DNA of 6,431 nt from the NCBI GenBank assembly GCA_011055585.1, contig DRGT01000174.1, forward strand, positions 1 through 6,431. Direction: 5' to 3'. The position numbers and the translations under genes were made by a program. Numbering within the stretch: the stretch's first letter is position 1; every line of letters starts with the position of its first letter. Source of the DNA: Candidatus Nitrosopumilus sp. (lineage in GTDB: Archaea > Thermoproteota > Nitrososphaeria > Nitrososphaerales > Nitrosopumilaceae). This document shows positions 6,075 through 6,431 of this stretch, one piece after another. A model generated the notes under the pieces. It saw only the letters and a program-made list of their open reading frames with translations, was not told where the DNA came from and did no database searches.

Positions 6075-6431
6075 ATGATTAACAAAGCATATGCAGCATT
6101 ACTAACTGCTGCCATTCTACTAGTTCCATTTGGTGCCTTTGTAATTTTTTCAATAGAATCGCCAAACGAACATTCAGAAATTAAAACAATGCTTGATGCT
6201 TTTTGGTGGAGTACAGTAACCATTTCTACAGTTGGATATGGTGATCTAGTGCCAGTTACAGATTCGGGAAGAATTTTTGCAATTTTTTACATGTTTTCAG
6301 GAATTTTAATTGCTGGTGTGTTTCTGAGTCTGTTGGCCACTAGATTTTACAAAAAAAGAATTGAACGTTCAGTAGAACATGAAGCTACAGAATCTGAAAA
6401 AAAGATAATGAAAAAAATTGAAGAATTAGAA
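6075..6431 (+). CDS. Two-transmembrane potassium channel-like protein, 3' end outside the window
   Basis: This is the N-terminal 119 residues of a predicted cation channel in the cytoplasmic membrane, still open at the window end. A first hydrophobic helix spans about 6-28, a pore helix about 41-50 (DAFWWSTVTI), and the potassium selectivity filter TVGYGD 52-57, followed by LVP. A second hydrophobic helix spans about 66-89, then a charged, Lys/Glu-rich segment (92-119) likely to begin a coiled coil or cytoplasmic domain. This layout matches KcsA/MthK-type pores. Whether an RCK/TrkA-N ligand-binding domain follows cannot be seen. An in-frame stop at 6051-6053 leaves ATG 6075 as the first ATG start. 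It probably has its own promoter, and a role with the upstream cluster is not indicated. Confidence 0.88.
   Translation, partial: MINKAYAALLTAAILLVPFGAFVIFSIESPNEHSEIKTMLDAFWWSTVTISTVGYGDLVPVTDSGRIFAIFYMFSGILIAGVFLSLLATRFYKKRIERSVEHEATESEKKIMKKIEELE

Overview
The window reads as AT-rich archaeal DNA, most likely from an ammonia-oxidising thaumarchaeon (Nitrososphaerota, Nitrosopumilus-like). The evidence is a TATA-type promoter placed for a leaderless message, IIPLI-type signal peptides, and an N-terminal cysteine-pair module of the 'C...C-V-x-x-x-T-A-x-x-W/L' kind that I associate with exported thaumarchaeal proteins. The assignment rests on pattern recognition, not on a marker gene. All genes are on the + strand and packed tightly.

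Layout: (1) 2-919, the C-terminal two thirds of a DUF1254/DUF1214 protein, cut by the window start. (2) 920-979, a short intergenic promoter with an 11-bp tandem repeat upstream of a TATA box. (3) 980-6011, a three-gene cluster that is probably one transcript: a formylglycine-type sulfatase, a metallo-beta-lactamase-fold hydrolase of the RNase Z-like/GntH-like type, and a 587-residue protein built of three copies of an unrecognised domain of about 145 residues. (4) 6012-6074, a second small promoter region. (5) 6075 to the window end, the start of a two-helix potassium-channel-like gene with a TVGYGD selectivity filter.

The three clustered proteins have unrelated bodies but share one N-terminal layout: a leader with an II-P motif whose proline is at residue 11 in all three, a two-cysteine module of about 37 residues, and then, most clearly in the first and third, a Glu-rich linker. 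The leader-coding DNA of the first two is 28/30 identical. This suggests that bacterial-type enzymes and an orphan repeat protein were fitted with a common archaeal export or surface module. Every cysteine outside the sulfatase active site belongs to a plausible disulfide pair, which fits extracellular or pseudoperiplasmic proteins.

Working model (inference): a surface-localised set acting on sulfate esters or related organic compounds, with the DUF1254 protein and MBL hydrolase as accessory enzymes and the triple-repeat protein as a binding or scaffold component. Substrates cannot be read from the sequence. No RNA genes, CRISPR arrays, insertion sequences or other mobile elements were seen.
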